Position numbers and translations under genes: made by a program. Under the pieces are notes generated by a model. It was not told the origin of the DNA. It worked only from the letters and a program-made list of their open reading frames with translations, and did not search any database. Positions 29,505 to 37,917 of a DNA stretch of 64,000 bases are shown here, one piece after another (positions within the stretch are counted from its first letter, which is position 1; every line of letters begins with the position of its first letter). Origin of the DNA: Aquamicrobium lusatiense (GTDB lineage Bacteria; Pseudomonadota; Alphaproteobacteria; Rhizobiales; Rhizobiaceae); assembly GCF_014201615.1 (NCBI RefSeq), contig NZ_JACHEU010000001.1:1755631-1819630 (forward strand). Direction: 5' to 3'.

Positions 29505-30668
29505 TCAGATCTCCTCGCTCATGATCTCGCGGCCGATCAGCCAGCGGCGGATTTCCGACGTGCCGGCGCCGATCTCGTAGAGCTTGGCGTCGCGCAGCAG
29601 CCGCCCCGTCGGATAATCGTTGATGTAGCCGTTGCCGCCAAGAAGCTGGATGGCGTCGAGCGCCGTCTGCGTAGCCTTTTCGGCCGAGTAGAGAATGCAG
29701 CCGGCCGCATCCTTGCGCGTGGTCTGGCCGCGGTCGCAGGCAGAGGCCACCGCATAGACATAGGCCCGGCAGGCGTTCAGCGTTGTGTACATGTCGGCGA
29801 GCTTGCCCTGCACTAGCTGGAAGTCGCCGATCGGGCGGTCGAACTGTTTTCGCTCGCGCACATAGGGCACCACGACGTCGAGGCAGGCGGCCATGATGCC
29901 GAGCGGTCCCCCGCAAAGCACGGTGCGCTCGTAATCGAGGCCGGACATCAGCACCTCGACGCCCCTGCCTTCCTCGCCAAGAACGTTCTCGAAGGGCACT
30001 TCCACATTTTCGAACACCAGTTCGCCGGTGTTGGAGCCGCGCATGCCGAGCTTGTCGAGCTTTTGCGCCACCGAAAAACCGGCAAAGCCCTTTTCGATCA
30101 GGAAGGCGGTGATGCCGCGCGATTTCCGCTCCGGATCGGTCTTGGCGTAGACCACCAGCGTGTCGGCGTCCGGTCCGTTGGTGATCCACATCTTGGTGCC
30201 GTTGAGCACGAAGCGGTCGTTCTTCTTCTCGGCCCTCAGCCGCATCGACACCACGTCGGAGCCCGCACCGGGCTCGGACATGGCCAGCGCGCCGACCGCA
30301 GCGCCCGAACACAGCGCCGGCAGGTACTTTTCCTTCTGGGCGTCGGTACCCCAGCGATTGATCTGGTTCACGCACAGGTTCGAATGCGCGCCGTAGGAGA
30401 GAGCGACCGAGGCGGAGGCGCGCGAAAGCTCCTCCATCGCCACCACATGCGCCAGATAGCCCATGCCGGTTCCGCCGAAGGCCGGGTTGGCGGTCATGCC
30501 GAGCAGGCCGAGCGCGCCCATTTCGCCCCACAGATGGGCAGGGAATTCATTGCTACGGTCGATTTCCGCCGCCAGCGGCGCGACCTTTTCCTGCGCGAAG
30601 CGGTGAACGAGGTCGCGAAGTGCCGCGACGTCTTCGTCAAGCCCGAAGTCGAGTGCCTGCGTGTACAT
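29505..30668 (-). CDS. liuA: Isovaleryl-CoA dehydrogenase
   Basis: This FAD enzyme oxidises isovaleryl-CoA to 3-methylcrotonyl-CoA, donating electrons to ETF. The 387-aa product has the acyl-CoA dehydrogenase fold, with [20 protein letters not shown] and [18 protein letters not shown], and the isovaleryl-type catalytic glutamate in [14 protein letters not shown]. Start [10 protein letters not shown] at 30668 is preferred over the upstream frame to 30701. It overlaps the tetR 3' end by 32 bases. It is directly followed by the MCC genes. Confidence 0.94.
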   Translation of the reverse strand: MYTQALDFGLDEDVAALRDLVHRFAQEKVAPLAAEIDRSNEFPAHLWGEMGALGLLGMTANPAFGGTGMGYLAHVVAMEELSRASASVALSYGAHSNLCVNQINRWGTDAQKEKYLPALCSGAAVGALAMSEPGAGSDVVSMRLRAEKKNDRFVLNGTKMWITNGPDADTLVVYAKTDPERKSRGITAFLIEKGFAGFSVAQKLDKLGMRGSNTGELVFENVEVPFENVLGEEGRGVEVLMSGLDYERTVLCGGPLGIMAACLDVVVPYVRERKQFDRPIGDFQLVQGKLADMYTTLNACRAYVYAVASACDRGQTTRKDAAGCILYSAEKATQTALDAIQLLGGNGYINDYPTGRLLRDAKLYEIGAGTSEIRRWLIGREIMSEEI

Positions 30669-31278
30669 GCTGTGTCTCCCGGTTCGTGGTCGCCCCGACA
30701 AGGCGCATTGTCATGGAAAGATAGGTCTGCGTCACCCCTTCCACCGAAAGCCGCTCGTCCGGCCGGAACCAGACGATGACGCCGGTGATCATCTGGATCA
30801 CCGCCATGGCGGTGAGCCCGATGTCGTCCAAATCGAAGACGCTGGCTTCCGCGCCGTCGCGCAGGATGGCGCGCAGCTCTTTTTCGTAAGAAGTGCGCAG
30901 CCGCAGGATGAAGGTCAGCCGTTCGGGTGAGAGGCTGCGCAGCTCCATGTTGGAAATATGGGTCTGCGAACGCCGTTCGATATGGAAGGCGATGTGGTTT
31001 GCGACGAAGGTGGCAAGGCGCGTGGTGGCGTCCGTGGTGGCAGGGCGCGCCTCGCTCCATGCGCCGAGCAATGCCTCCATGTGCTCGCGCATCAGGGTGA
31101 AGAGCAGGTCTTCCTTGGTGGGAAAGTAGCGGTAGAGCGCCGCCGCCTGGACGCCGACCCGCGCCGCAAGCTGGCGCATGGATACAGCCTCGTAGCCATG
31201 GCGCGCGATCAGATCGACGGCCGCCTCGCGGATCGCCGCTTCCGTTCTCTCGCCATCCGATCCTGCAGTGCGTGCCAT
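30637..31278 (-). CDS. TetR-family regulator of the leucine catabolic operon
   Basis: The 213-aa protein has an N-terminal TetR helix-turn-helix ([37 protein letters not shown]) and a ligand-binding C-terminal domain. It is the promoter-proximal gene of the operon tetR-ivd-mccB-mccA, with its 3' end overlapping the dehydrogenase start by 32 bases. A CoA-thioester or branched-chain acid ligand is likely from context but not shown by the sequence. A palindrome upstream could be its own operator. Confidence 0.88.
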   Translation of the reverse strand: MARTAGSDGERTEAAIREAAVDLIARHGYEAVSMRQLAARVGVQAAALYRYFPTKEDLLFTLMREHMEALLGAWSEARPATTDATTRLATFVANHIAFHIERRSQTHISNMELRSLSPERLTFILRLRTSYEKELRAILRDGAEASVFDLDDIGLTAMAVIQMITGVIVWFRPDERLSVEGVTQTYLSMTMRLVGATTNRETQHVHAGTRLRA

Positions 31279-31302
31279 CGGGTTCCTCCACTCCTTTAAT
31301 AA

Positions 31303-31312
31303 AACGCACGTT
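31303..31312. promoter_or_regulatory. Candidate TetR operator
   Basis: The palindrome AACGCACGTT (AACG-N2-CGTT) lies 25 bases before the tetR start in an A+T-rich stretch with TTTAATAAAA and AATTAATTC. Short AACGnnCGTT cores are common TetR operators. Autoregulation is inferred from position. Confidence 0.45.
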
Positions 31313-31373
31313 CAATTAATTCAAGAGGCAGACAAGATCATGAATAGCAGGGGATAGCAGGTCGATTGTGAAC

Positions 31374-32006
31374 TCAGTTGTGGTTGTCAGGCCGCGAGCG
31401 TCCCTTGCCGAGCACCATTCCTGCCGCGGCTAAGGCCAGCCCCAACCCGGAAAAGGCGGCGAGGCTCGGCAAATGTTTGGGAATATCGCTCCATACGGGG
31501 CGAACCACGCTGGCCGTATCGAAGGTGTCGGCGCTGTACTGGCATAGCACGAAGGAGGATTCCTTGCGCACCATGTCCGCATCGATGCGCGACACGAGAT
31601 CTTCGACCGCCTCCTTGTTGGCCGATGTTTCACGCATGTGGGAAAGTAGTTCGCGCGCGGCCGACAGATAGGCGTGGGCGCATTCGTTGAAGGGGCTTTC
31701 CTCGTCGGCCAGTGTGCCGGGAACCAGACCCCACAGGCAATAGGTGTACTGGATGTTGCCATAGTTCAGCAGGCGCACGAAGGTGTCGTCCATCTGCCGC
31801 TCCTGCGCGGCCAGTTTCATGATGTCGCTGCGGTAGTCGGCGATCACCGCCATCTGCCCGTGCGACAGGCTGGCGATCGGAATGCCCTTGATTTCTTCCG
31901 GGTTGAAGCGCCGGTGCGCTTCGGCCTCTCTGCTGGCAAAACCCGTCGCTGCAAGGGCAAGAACAAGCGCGGCACGCGCCAGAGGAGAAGCGTGCCGCGC
32001 CTGCAT
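31374..32006 (-). CDS. Unknown membrane-anchored periplasmic protein of the cbt operon
   Basis: I do not recognise a family. The 210-aa product has a signal peptide ending near REAEA, a mature domain with the His/Arg-rich start HRRFNPEEIKGIPI and three cysteines (YCLWG, NECAHAY, LCQYS), and a C-terminal membrane segment (LPSLAAFSGLGLALAAAG) before basic residues. It starts 3 bases after the cbtA stop, so it is the third gene of a B12-riboswitch operon; a role in cobalt supply is inferred from this alone. Confidence 0.75.
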   Translation of the reverse strand: MQARHASPLARAALVLALAATGFASREAEAHRRFNPEEIKGIPIASLSHGQMAVIADYRSDIMKLAAQERQMDDTFVRLLNYGNIQYTYCLWGLVPGTLADEESPFNECAHAYLSAARELLSHMRETSANKEAVEDLVSRIDADMVRKESSFVLCQYSADTFDTASVVRPVWSDIPKHLPSLAAFSGLGLALAAAGMVLGKGRSRPDNHN

Positions 32007-32009
32007 ATC

Positions 32010-32744
32010 TCAGGCCGTCCGGCCGCGCTGGCGGGTCGCCAGCGCACGCTCGGCAACCGCGCCGAAGCCGAGCCCGATCACCGTCCACAGCACCGCATGC
32101 ATGCCGAGCGAGGAGGTGCGGAAATGCCAGATCAGATCGGCCGAATAGCCTTCTGGAATCTCGTTTACCGTCGGCAGCGCATACTGGGCAATGGCGATGA
32201 TGGCGAGGAAGGCGAGGCCTCCGACGATGCCGGCATTCCAGCCGCCCAGCTGGCTCCACAGTCGCCGCGCCAGCGCAACGGCGATCACGGCCGCTATGAT
32301 CGAGACGATCAGCATGACGAAGAACAGCTCGGTGCGCTCGCCGATCGTTTCGGGATTGCCGACGGCCGGCGGCGTCGCCGGATATTTCATGGCTGGGGCA
32401 ATCACCACGGCGATGAAGGCGGCGATCGCCAGCAGGCCGGCGGTGGCGCGGGGCGTGAGCGTGACGACACGCCCGTAGACGAAGGCGAAGACCAGCGCGA
32501 ACAGCCCGCCGATGGCGGCGCCATAGACGACCGAACCTGTCAGCAGGCCAAGTCCGGCCTGCGTTTCGCGGCTGACCAGCTCTTCCTCTTCCTCGGCCGG
32601 TTCGCCGGAGGCTGCGGCCGCCGCTTCTTCATAAGCGATGGCGGTGTCGATGTGAGGTTCGCCGAACACGCGGGCAAAACCGAATGCGAAGAGACCAGCG
32701 AGGACGCCGATCAGCATCCCGCGAAGCAGAAGATTTCCAACCAT
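32010..32744 (-). CDS. cbtA: Cobalt transporter subunit CbtA
   Basis: CbtA is the larger membrane subunit of the CbtAB cobalt uptake system found under B12 riboswitches. The 244-aa product has about six membrane segments, the N-terminal GLFAFGFARVFGEPHIDTAI motif, an acidic Glu-rich loop (EPAEEEEELVSRETQAGLGL), and GYSADLIWHFRTSSLGMHAV near the end. It lies 12 bases downstream of cbtB and upstream of an unknown periplasmic gene. Confidence 0.92.
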   Translation of the reverse strand: MVGNLLLRGMLIGVLAGLFAFGFARVFGEPHIDTAIAYEEAAAAASGEPAEEEEELVSRETQAGLGLLTGSVVYGAAIGGLFALVFAFVYGRVVTLTPRATAGLLAIAAFIAVVIAPAMKYPATPPAVGNPETIGERTELFFVMLIVSIIAAVIAVALARRLWSQLGGWNAGIVGGLAFLAIIAIAQYALPTVNEIPEGYSADLIWHFRTSSLGMHAVLWTVIGLGFGAVAERALATRQRGRTA

Positions 32745-32756
32745 GGCGCTGTTCTT

Positions 32757-32966
32757 TCAGTGGCAGGGGAAGCCGAGGAGGTGACGCGCGTCATGAACAA
32801 ATTCATGCGTGCTCAGGCTTGAGAACAGGGTCGTTGCCCCTTCTTCCGCGCCGATGAAATAGATGCCCAGAATCATGAGCAGGCCGCCGAAAATGGCCCA
32901 TGGCATGATTTCGCGAACCGGAATAGGAACCGGCCGCACGTCTGGTGCAAAAGTAATGTCGGACAT
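32757..32966 (-). CDS. cbtB: Cobalt transporter subunit CbtB
   Basis: This small single-span protein of 69 aa has a membrane segment IMPWAIFGGLLMILGIYFIG and a histidine-rich C-terminus (THEFVHDARHLLGFPCH) that is the family's metal-binding hallmark. It is the first gene of the operon, directly behind a cobalamin riboswitch, so expression should fall when adenosylcobalamin is plentiful. Confidence 0.94.
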   Translation of the reverse strand: MSDITFAPDVRPVPIPVREIMPWAIFGGLLMILGIYFIGAEEGATTLFSSLSTHEFVHDARHLLGFPCH

Positions 32967-33009
32967 CGTGCTTCTCCCTGGGATCCTGCGTCCCGTTCAT
33001 GCAAGCTGG

Positions 33010-33108
33010 GGAGACGAACCAAGGTCTGACTTCCGGCACTCCTGCCGGTCACAGTGGCGCGACCGTGCTGGATTTTCACCAGCTTCCGGATCCGTAACCT
33101 TTGCCGAA
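33010..33108 (-). ncRNA. Cobalamin riboswitch upstream of cbtB
   Basis: Read on the minus strand the leader contains GGAAGCTGGTGAAAATCCAG, then the B12 box with GCCACTGTGAC (box core at 33052-33058), a GC-rich hairpin CCGGCAGGAGTGCCGG, and AAGTCAGACC. These are the conserved core elements of the cobalamin riboswitch in order. It ends about 45-60 bases before the cbtB start and should control the whole cbtBA-unknown operon. Exact ends are approximate. Confidence 0.93.
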
Positions 33109-33164
33109 ATTACCCGCCGTCCTGTATGGCTGTCAATTGAACTGAAGGGGAGACGCGAGAGAAT

Positions 33165-33716
33165 ATGACAGGACGCCTGACCCTGATTTGTTGTGGTGCG
33201 ACCGCCGCTTTGCGCCGCAATGCCTTTCATCGGGATGAACCGTTGGAGCAGAAATCGCTCTCTCAGGCGCAAAGGCTGGCCACTCAAATCCCGGATGCGG
33301 ATCGTGTCTGGCACGGGCCGGAGCTCATGGTTCTGGAAACGGCGAATGCTCTGGGCCTGAAGGGGGAGCCTGTCGCGGCGCTGGCCGACCAGAATTTCGG
33401 CTTGTGGGCCGGCCGCAGGCTTGCCGAGCTCGATCCGGCGGAACTTGCCGCATGGATGTCCGACCCGGATGTTGCACCGCACGGCGGCGAAACGCTGAAC
33501 GATCTGCGCCGGCGTATCGCGGCTTTTCTGAAGGAAAACCTCGGCCTTTCGGGGCATACGCTTGCAATCACGCACCCCGCAGTCATTCGTGCTGCCGTCT
33601 GCGAAGTGCTTGGCGCGCCATCGCAGGCTTTCCGGGCAGTAGATGTTCAGCCTCTCAGCCTGACCCACTTCACCAGCGATGGCCGTCGCTGGGCTCTGCG
33701 TATGGTCTCCCGATGA
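33165..33716 (+). CDS. Histidine-phosphatase-fold protein lacking the catalytic RHG motif
   Basis: The 183-aa product aligns with CobC/phosphoglycerate-mutase-like phosphatases: an N-terminal beta strand, LSQAQRLATQIP, NFGLWAGRRLAEL (like the FGxWEG box), HGGETLNDLRRRI, and the second catalytic histidine in LAITHPAVIRAAV. The N-terminal RHGET is replaced by LICCGATAAL, and the usual SxLxRxxETA reads GPELMVLETA, so the phospho-accepting histidine and an arginine are missing. It is divergent from the B12-regulated cbt operon, which suggests a link to cobalamin metabolism. It could be a binding protein rather than an enzyme. Confidence 0.75.
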   Translation: MTGRLTLICCGATAALRRNAFHRDEPLEQKSLSQAQRLATQIPDADRVWHGPELMVLETANALGLKGEPVAALADQNFGLWAGRRLAELDPAELAAWMSDPDVAPHGGETLNDLRRRIAAFLKENLGLSGHTLAITHPAVIRAAVCEVLGAPSQAFRAVDVQPLSLTHFTSDGRRWALRMVSR

Positions 33717-33725
33717 ACAGCCAGC

Positions 33726-34838
33726 CTATCCCGCGCGAGCGGCGGCCAGTGCTTTCGGCAGTTCCTCAGCCAGAATATCGAGCTCGTGGTCGAGCCCGAC
33801 GCTGATGCGGACACAGCGATCAAGCCCGGCCACCATCGGCTTGCGGATGAACACCTCACGCGCCAGCAGGTTCTGGAGCACCTTCAGCGCAAAAGCGCCG
33901 TCCCTGCCGCAGTCCACGGCCACGAAATTGGTGGCGGAGGGCAGGGCGTCGAGCCCATTTTCCGCAGCGATCGCGGCGATGCGCTGCCGTCCGGCTTCCA
34001 CCTTGCGCACCACCTCTGCCAGCCATGCCTGATCCTTGATCGCGGCCTCGCCCGCGATCTGCGCCATGCGGCTGACGCCATAGTGATTACGGATCTTCTC
34101 GAAGGCGGCGATAACCGCCTCTTCTCCGATGGCATACCCGCAGCGAATGCCTGCAAGCCCGTAAGCCTTGGAGAAGGTGCGCATGCGCACCACGTTAGGG
34201 CACGAAACATCGATTGCCGGCAGGGCGGAAGCCGGCGCCAGCTCGCAGTAGGCCTCGTCGAGAATGAACATGGTGGTTTCGGGCAGGGCTTCGACAAAGC
34301 GGTTTATCTCGTCGGCATCCCACCAGCTTCCCATCGGATTGTCGGGATTGGAGAGATAGACCAGCCGGGAATTTTCCCGGCGCACCGCTTCCAGCAACCC
34401 GTCAAGATCTTCGCGGTCATTCTTGTATGGCACCGGCACCAGCCTGCCGCCGACGCTGGCAATATGGAAATTGAACGTGGGATAGGCGCCAAGCGACGTC
34501 ACCACCGGTTCGCCCGCGCCCACATACATGCGTGCGATCAGCCCCAGCAGCCCGTCTATGCCTTCCCCGATCACGATGTTCTCAGGTTTCACGCCATGAT
34601 GGGCTGCGACCGCGACTTTGACGTCGTGATTGTCCGGATCGCAATACATCCACATGTCGGGCGCGGCCTCGGTCATACTGGCGATGACGCTAGGGGAGGG
34701 ACCGAAGCTGCTTTCATTGGCGCCGATCCGGGCACGGAATTTCTGGCCGCCTGCGCGCTCCTGCGCTTCCGGCCCCACGAACGGAACGGTCGAGGGCAGG
34801 GCTGAGATAATGGGCGTGAACGGCGGATAGATGGGCAT
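33726..34838 (-). CDS. PLP-dependent aminotransferase, histidinol-phosphate type (fold I)
   Basis: The 370-aa product shows the class I/II aminotransferase set: ANESSFGPSP, SNPDNPMGSWW, LDEAYCEL and the PLP lysine in TFSKAYGLAGIRCGYA, with C-terminal RISVG. The closest well-known relatives are histidinol-phosphate aminotransferase and CobD-like enzymes, and the exact substrate cannot be set from the sequence. The frame is open to 34973, but Met 34838 gives the normal N-terminus. It converges on the phosphatase-like gene with 9 bases between the stops. Confidence 0.85.
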   Translation of the reverse strand: MPIYPPFTPIISALPSTVPFVGPEAQERAGGQKFRARIGANESSFGPSPSVIASMTEAAPDMWMYCDPDNHDVKVAVAAHHGVKPENIVIGEGIDGLLGLIARMYVGAGEPVVTSLGAYPTFNFHIASVGGRLVPVPYKNDREDLDGLLEAVRRENSRLVYLSNPDNPMGSWWDADEINRFVEALPETTMFILDEAYCELAPASALPAIDVSCPNVVRMRTFSKAYGLAGIRCGYAIGEEAVIAAFEKIRNHYGVSRMAQIAGEAAIKDQAWLAEVVRKVEAGRQRIAAIAAENGLDALPSATNFVAVDCGRDGAFALKVLQNLLAREVFIRKPMVAGLDRCVRISVGLDHELDILAEELPKALAAARAG

Positions 34839-35268
34839 GGCGATCCAGTCGTCAAAACGGTTGCGGCCGAAACGGGCTGCATTCACACGGCGGGTGCTTT
34901 TCAAGGCAACCGCACATCTTGAATAGCAAGCCCGGATGTCTCCAGCGCAAATAGCCCCCGAGACCTCACACAATGCTTTAAGCGCAGCCGCAGGCGCGGA
35001 GCAAGGTCCCCTGTTCCCTCACGCCGGGCAAAGGCTTCCGTAGTTACCTCTTGGGAGCGATGTGTGATTTTGAGGCTCTGCCGGGGGGGCGTGGCTGGAG
35101 CAACTGCTACGGAGCGGATCCGGCATGGCGGGTCGCCTGAAAGGCATCTCCGCCATGCCGCATGTCTGGGCATGTCGCTCCCTTGTCGCCCACACCGGTT
35201 ACATCTGGCCATCAGCAACGGCGCCGCAGCATCAATGCGGATCAGAACATGGCCGGGAATCTATGCGG
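34839..35268. other. Intergenic region, nothing recognised
   Basis: About 430 bases between the aminotransferase start and the VOC gene end, both on the minus strand. I find no ORF with coding character, no tRNA and no clear hairpin terminator. Confidence 0.5.
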
Positions 35269-35649
35269 TCACGGAGCCAGTGCGCTTGCGCAAAGCTTGT
35301 TGCCTGTGGGGTCACGAAGATAGGCCAGATATAACTTCCGGCTTCCGACTTCGCGGATACCGGGCGGGTTTTCGATCGACGTTCCCCCGTTTTCAACCCC
35401 CGCCGCGTGCCATGCATCAACCTCATCGGGCGACGAAAGGGCAAAACCGATCGTGCCGCCGTTGGCATGGCATGCGGAATCTCCGTTGATCGGCGCCGTA
35501 ATCATGAAACGAGGCCCGCCTTTGCTGTAAACAACGCGCCCCTTCGGATCGATCGTACCTGCGGTGCCACCTGAAGCGGTGAAAATGGCATCATAAAACT
35601 TTTTGGATTGCTCGAGATCATTCGAGCCGACCATGACGTGACTGAACAT
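35269..35649 (-). CDS. VOC-superfamily (glyoxalase-like) protein
   Basis: The 126-aa product is a single vicinal-oxygen-chelate domain: MFSHVMVGSNDLEQSKKFYD at the start, IGFALSSPDEVDAWHAAG in the middle, and LYLAYLRDPTGNKLCA at the end, the usual end of a metal-binding fold. Candidate ligands are His4 and the Asp/Asn of RDPTGNK. It is typical of small glyoxalase/bleomycin-resistance-like proteins without assigned substrate. It is the last core-type gene before the island. Confidence 0.88.
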   Translation of the reverse strand: MFSHVMVGSNDLEQSKKFYDAIFTASGGTAGTIDPKGRVVYSKGGPRFMITAPINGDSACHANGGTIGFALSSPDEVDAWHAAGVENGGTSIENPPGIREVGSRKLYLAYLRDPTGNKLCASALAP

Positions 35650-35870
35650 GCGTTTCCTCCTGAATGATTGTGACCTAGCCCGATTCCAGACAGATCGGAA
35701 AGCACCATCTGGCCACCCTGCTCAGATGCAGGAGGCAAATATGAACAAGGGCTGGCTTTCACCGGAGAATCTGAGGCTTATGCCATAAAGTGAATAGCAG
35801 TTTGATCGGCTGCCAGCTTTGCCGGTAATGATAACGGCTTTGAAAATGCTTGGATTTTTTATTTCAATGG

Positions 35871-35884
35871 TGGCGGAGAGGATG
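35871..35884 (-). other. Candidate island end: tRNA-Ser 3'-end fragment
   Basis: TGGCGGAGAGGATG is, on the minus strand, CATCCTCTCCGCCA, matching the acceptor-stem 3' strand, discriminator and CCA of bacterial tRNA-Ser. The adjacent sequence does not form the rest of a tRNA, so this looks like the short duplicated att segment that P4-type integrases leave. It is 247 bases before the integrase start. Only 11-14 bases match, so chance is possible. Confidence 0.4.
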
Positions 35885-36130
35885 TCCGCTGGAAGGCGGG
35901 TTTCAAGGGGTTTGGCAGATCCTTGATATACAAGGGATTTCTCTGGGTAAAATCCTTGTTTTTCAGTATGTTGATAGTGGTTGTGCTACTGTCCAATTGT
36001 CTGCTGGCGTCTCGTGAGTTTTACTGATTTCCAACAAAGGAGTGTATGTTTTTTAGTATGTTCATGCTCAGCGGAACGTGGTAATTATACCCTCTCTGGA
36101 CGTGTATGTTTTCGATTTTGTGGTCCGATC

Positions 36131-37315
36131 ATGCCCAAATCCCTCACCGCCCGCGAGGTCGAGGCCTTGACCATGGACGGCCTGCACCGCGTCGATCATG
36201 GTCTCTATCTGCAAATTCGCCGCGGCGGCGCGACACGCTCATGGCTCCTGCGCTATCGGTTCAAGGGTCGCCCGACATGGATGGGGCTGGGGCCGGCGCG
36301 TGTACTCACGCTGACTGAAGCGAAACGCAGGGCGCTTGCCAGCCAGCGGCTCATCCTCGACGGCATCGATCCTGCAAAGGCCCGCAAGGCCGAACGTCGC
36401 CCGGCCGCGATGACCTTCGCCGAGTGCGCGAAGAAGTATGTCGAAACGCACAAGGCAGGCTGGAAGAACGAGAAGCACATCGCGCAGTGGACATCGACGC
36501 TGGAGACCTATGCCAATCCGGTCATCGGCAAGCTGGCCGTCGATCAGGTCGATGCCGATCATGTCTTCAAGATTCTGGAGCCGATCTGGACGACGAAGAC
36601 GGAAACTGCCACGCGGCTGCGCGGTCGTCTGGAGCGTGTTCTGGACTGGGCACGGGCGACCGGCCTTCGCTCGGGGGAGAATCCGGCACGGTGGAAGGAA
36701 GGTCTGAGCCATCGCCTGCCGGCTCCGGGCAAGGTCCAGCGCAAGACCGCGCATCATGGTGCGGTTCCTTATGCCGAAATCCCCGCCCTGATGAAGCGTC
36801 TCGGCGAACTGACATCGATCAGCGCCAGGGCGCTCAGCTTCACTATCCTGACGGCGGCGCGTACCGGCGAGACCATCGGGGCGACATGGAACGAGATAGA
36901 CCTGAAGGCGAAGGTTTGGGTGATTCCCGCCGAACGGATGAAGGCCGGCAAGGAGCATCGCGTCTCGCTGTCGGATGCTGCGGTGGCGTTGCTGAAGTCG
37001 CTGCCGCGCCGTGGCGACCATGTGTTCGCGGCCCACGATCCCACCCAGCCGCTGTCCAACATGGCGATGCTGCAATGCCTTCGGGGCTTGCGTGGCGGCA
37101 AGGGCGAGACGGTACATGGCTTCCGCTCTGGCTTCTCGACATGGGCGGCCGAGCTGACCAATCATCCCCGCGAGATCGTGGAAGCCAGCCTTGCGCATGA
37201 AGTCGGCAACGCCGTGGAGCTGGCCTACAAGCGTACCGACTATCTGGTGAAGCGCGCAAAGCTGATGAAGGATTGGGCGGCGTTCGTCACGAGCGGGAAG
37301 GCGAAGGCCGCATAA
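36131..37315 (+). CDS. P4-type tyrosine integrase
   Basis: This site-specific recombinase (394 aa) has an N-terminal DUF4102-type arm-binding domain (SLTAREVEALTMDGLHRVDH, WLLRYRFKGRP), a core-binding domain, and a catalytic domain with Arg in AARTGETIGATW, the H-x-x-R box HGFRSGF, His in LAHEVGN and the nucleophile Tyr in AYKRTD. The set is complete, so it is probably active. The frame is open upstream to 35981, but Met 36131 gives the usual N-terminus. It is next to the tRNA-Ser-like fragment. Confidence 0.92.
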   Translation: MPKSLTAREVEALTMDGLHRVDHGLYLQIRRGGATRSWLLRYRFKGRPTWMGLGPARVLTLTEAKRRALASQRLILDGIDPAKARKAERRPAAMTFAECAKKYVETHKAGWKNEKHIAQWTSTLETYANPVIGKLAVDQVDADHVFKILEPIWTTKTETATRLRGRLERVLDWARATGLRSGENPARWKEGLSHRLPAPGKVQRKTAHHGAVPYAEIPALMKRLGELTSISARALSFTILTAARTGETIGATWNEIDLKAKVWVIPAERMKAGKEHRVSLSDAAVALLKSLPRRGDHVFAAHDPTQPLSNMAMLQCLRGLRGGKGETVHGFRSGFSTWAAELTNHPREIVEASLAHEVGNAVELAYKRTDYLVKRAKLMKDWAAFVTSGKAKAA

Positions 37316-37917
37316 GTGTGTCTCTTTCCCTTTTTCGCCTTCGCTAACAAAGAGGTAGACTATGTCAGAAGCTGAATCACGTCGCCAATTTAGGCGACGG
37401 CTTTGCGCCTTAATATCGGTCGTTCAGTGAATCTGATGGTGATCCTGGAAGCTGCCGTTCGTTCATCGGTACGACGGCTCAGCTAGATGGCCGTTATTGA
37501 GGCTTGGCCGTCGTATTGAAACGGCATGACAAAGAGCATCTCCCGAGCTCTTGCCACTTCCTCAGATGGCCGGCTCGCTACCGATAGATGAGTCGCCGCG
37601 TGAAAGGATGGTGCCAGATGAGAGTGGCTGTCACGGTAAAGGTTTTCTCCTCAATTTCGTGCTTGCTCAGCCAAGAACAAATGCGCGAGTTATAGGAGTA
37701 TGGATGCTTCTATTTCTGACGAGCGGGACTCGCTGGCTTCGTTGCTCATGCCAAATCGCAAGGTGAGCGCCCACGGCTTGGCGAAAGCTCTCGATGAGGT
37801 CGATGCGCTTACCTAGTGGATAGAGGCTGGCATGGAGCGCACCCACGATTGGCACCAGCGCCGTCGTGCGGCGTAATCGGCCACCTCTTGGACCAAATAA
37901 CTCTGAGGCCGCGAGCG
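37316..37917. other. Intergenic region between integrase and NTPase
   Basis: About 600 bases. Short frames exist on both strands (for example 37667-37855 minus) but none resembles a known protein. It probably holds the promoter of the 37918 gene and decayed sequence. Confidence 0.4.

Noticed and set aside
35969..36130. Upstream extension of the integrase to 35981
   Set aside because: Adds 50 residues rich in Cys with no domain match; Met 36131 gives the normal family start.
37667..37855. Short minus-strand frame after the integrase
   Set aside because: 62 residues, no family match; not enough to call a gene or a transposase remnant.
37316..37917. Search for a tRNA next to the integrase as the intact insertion target
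   Set aside because: Only the short tRNA-Ser end at 35871 was found; no cloverleaf visible.
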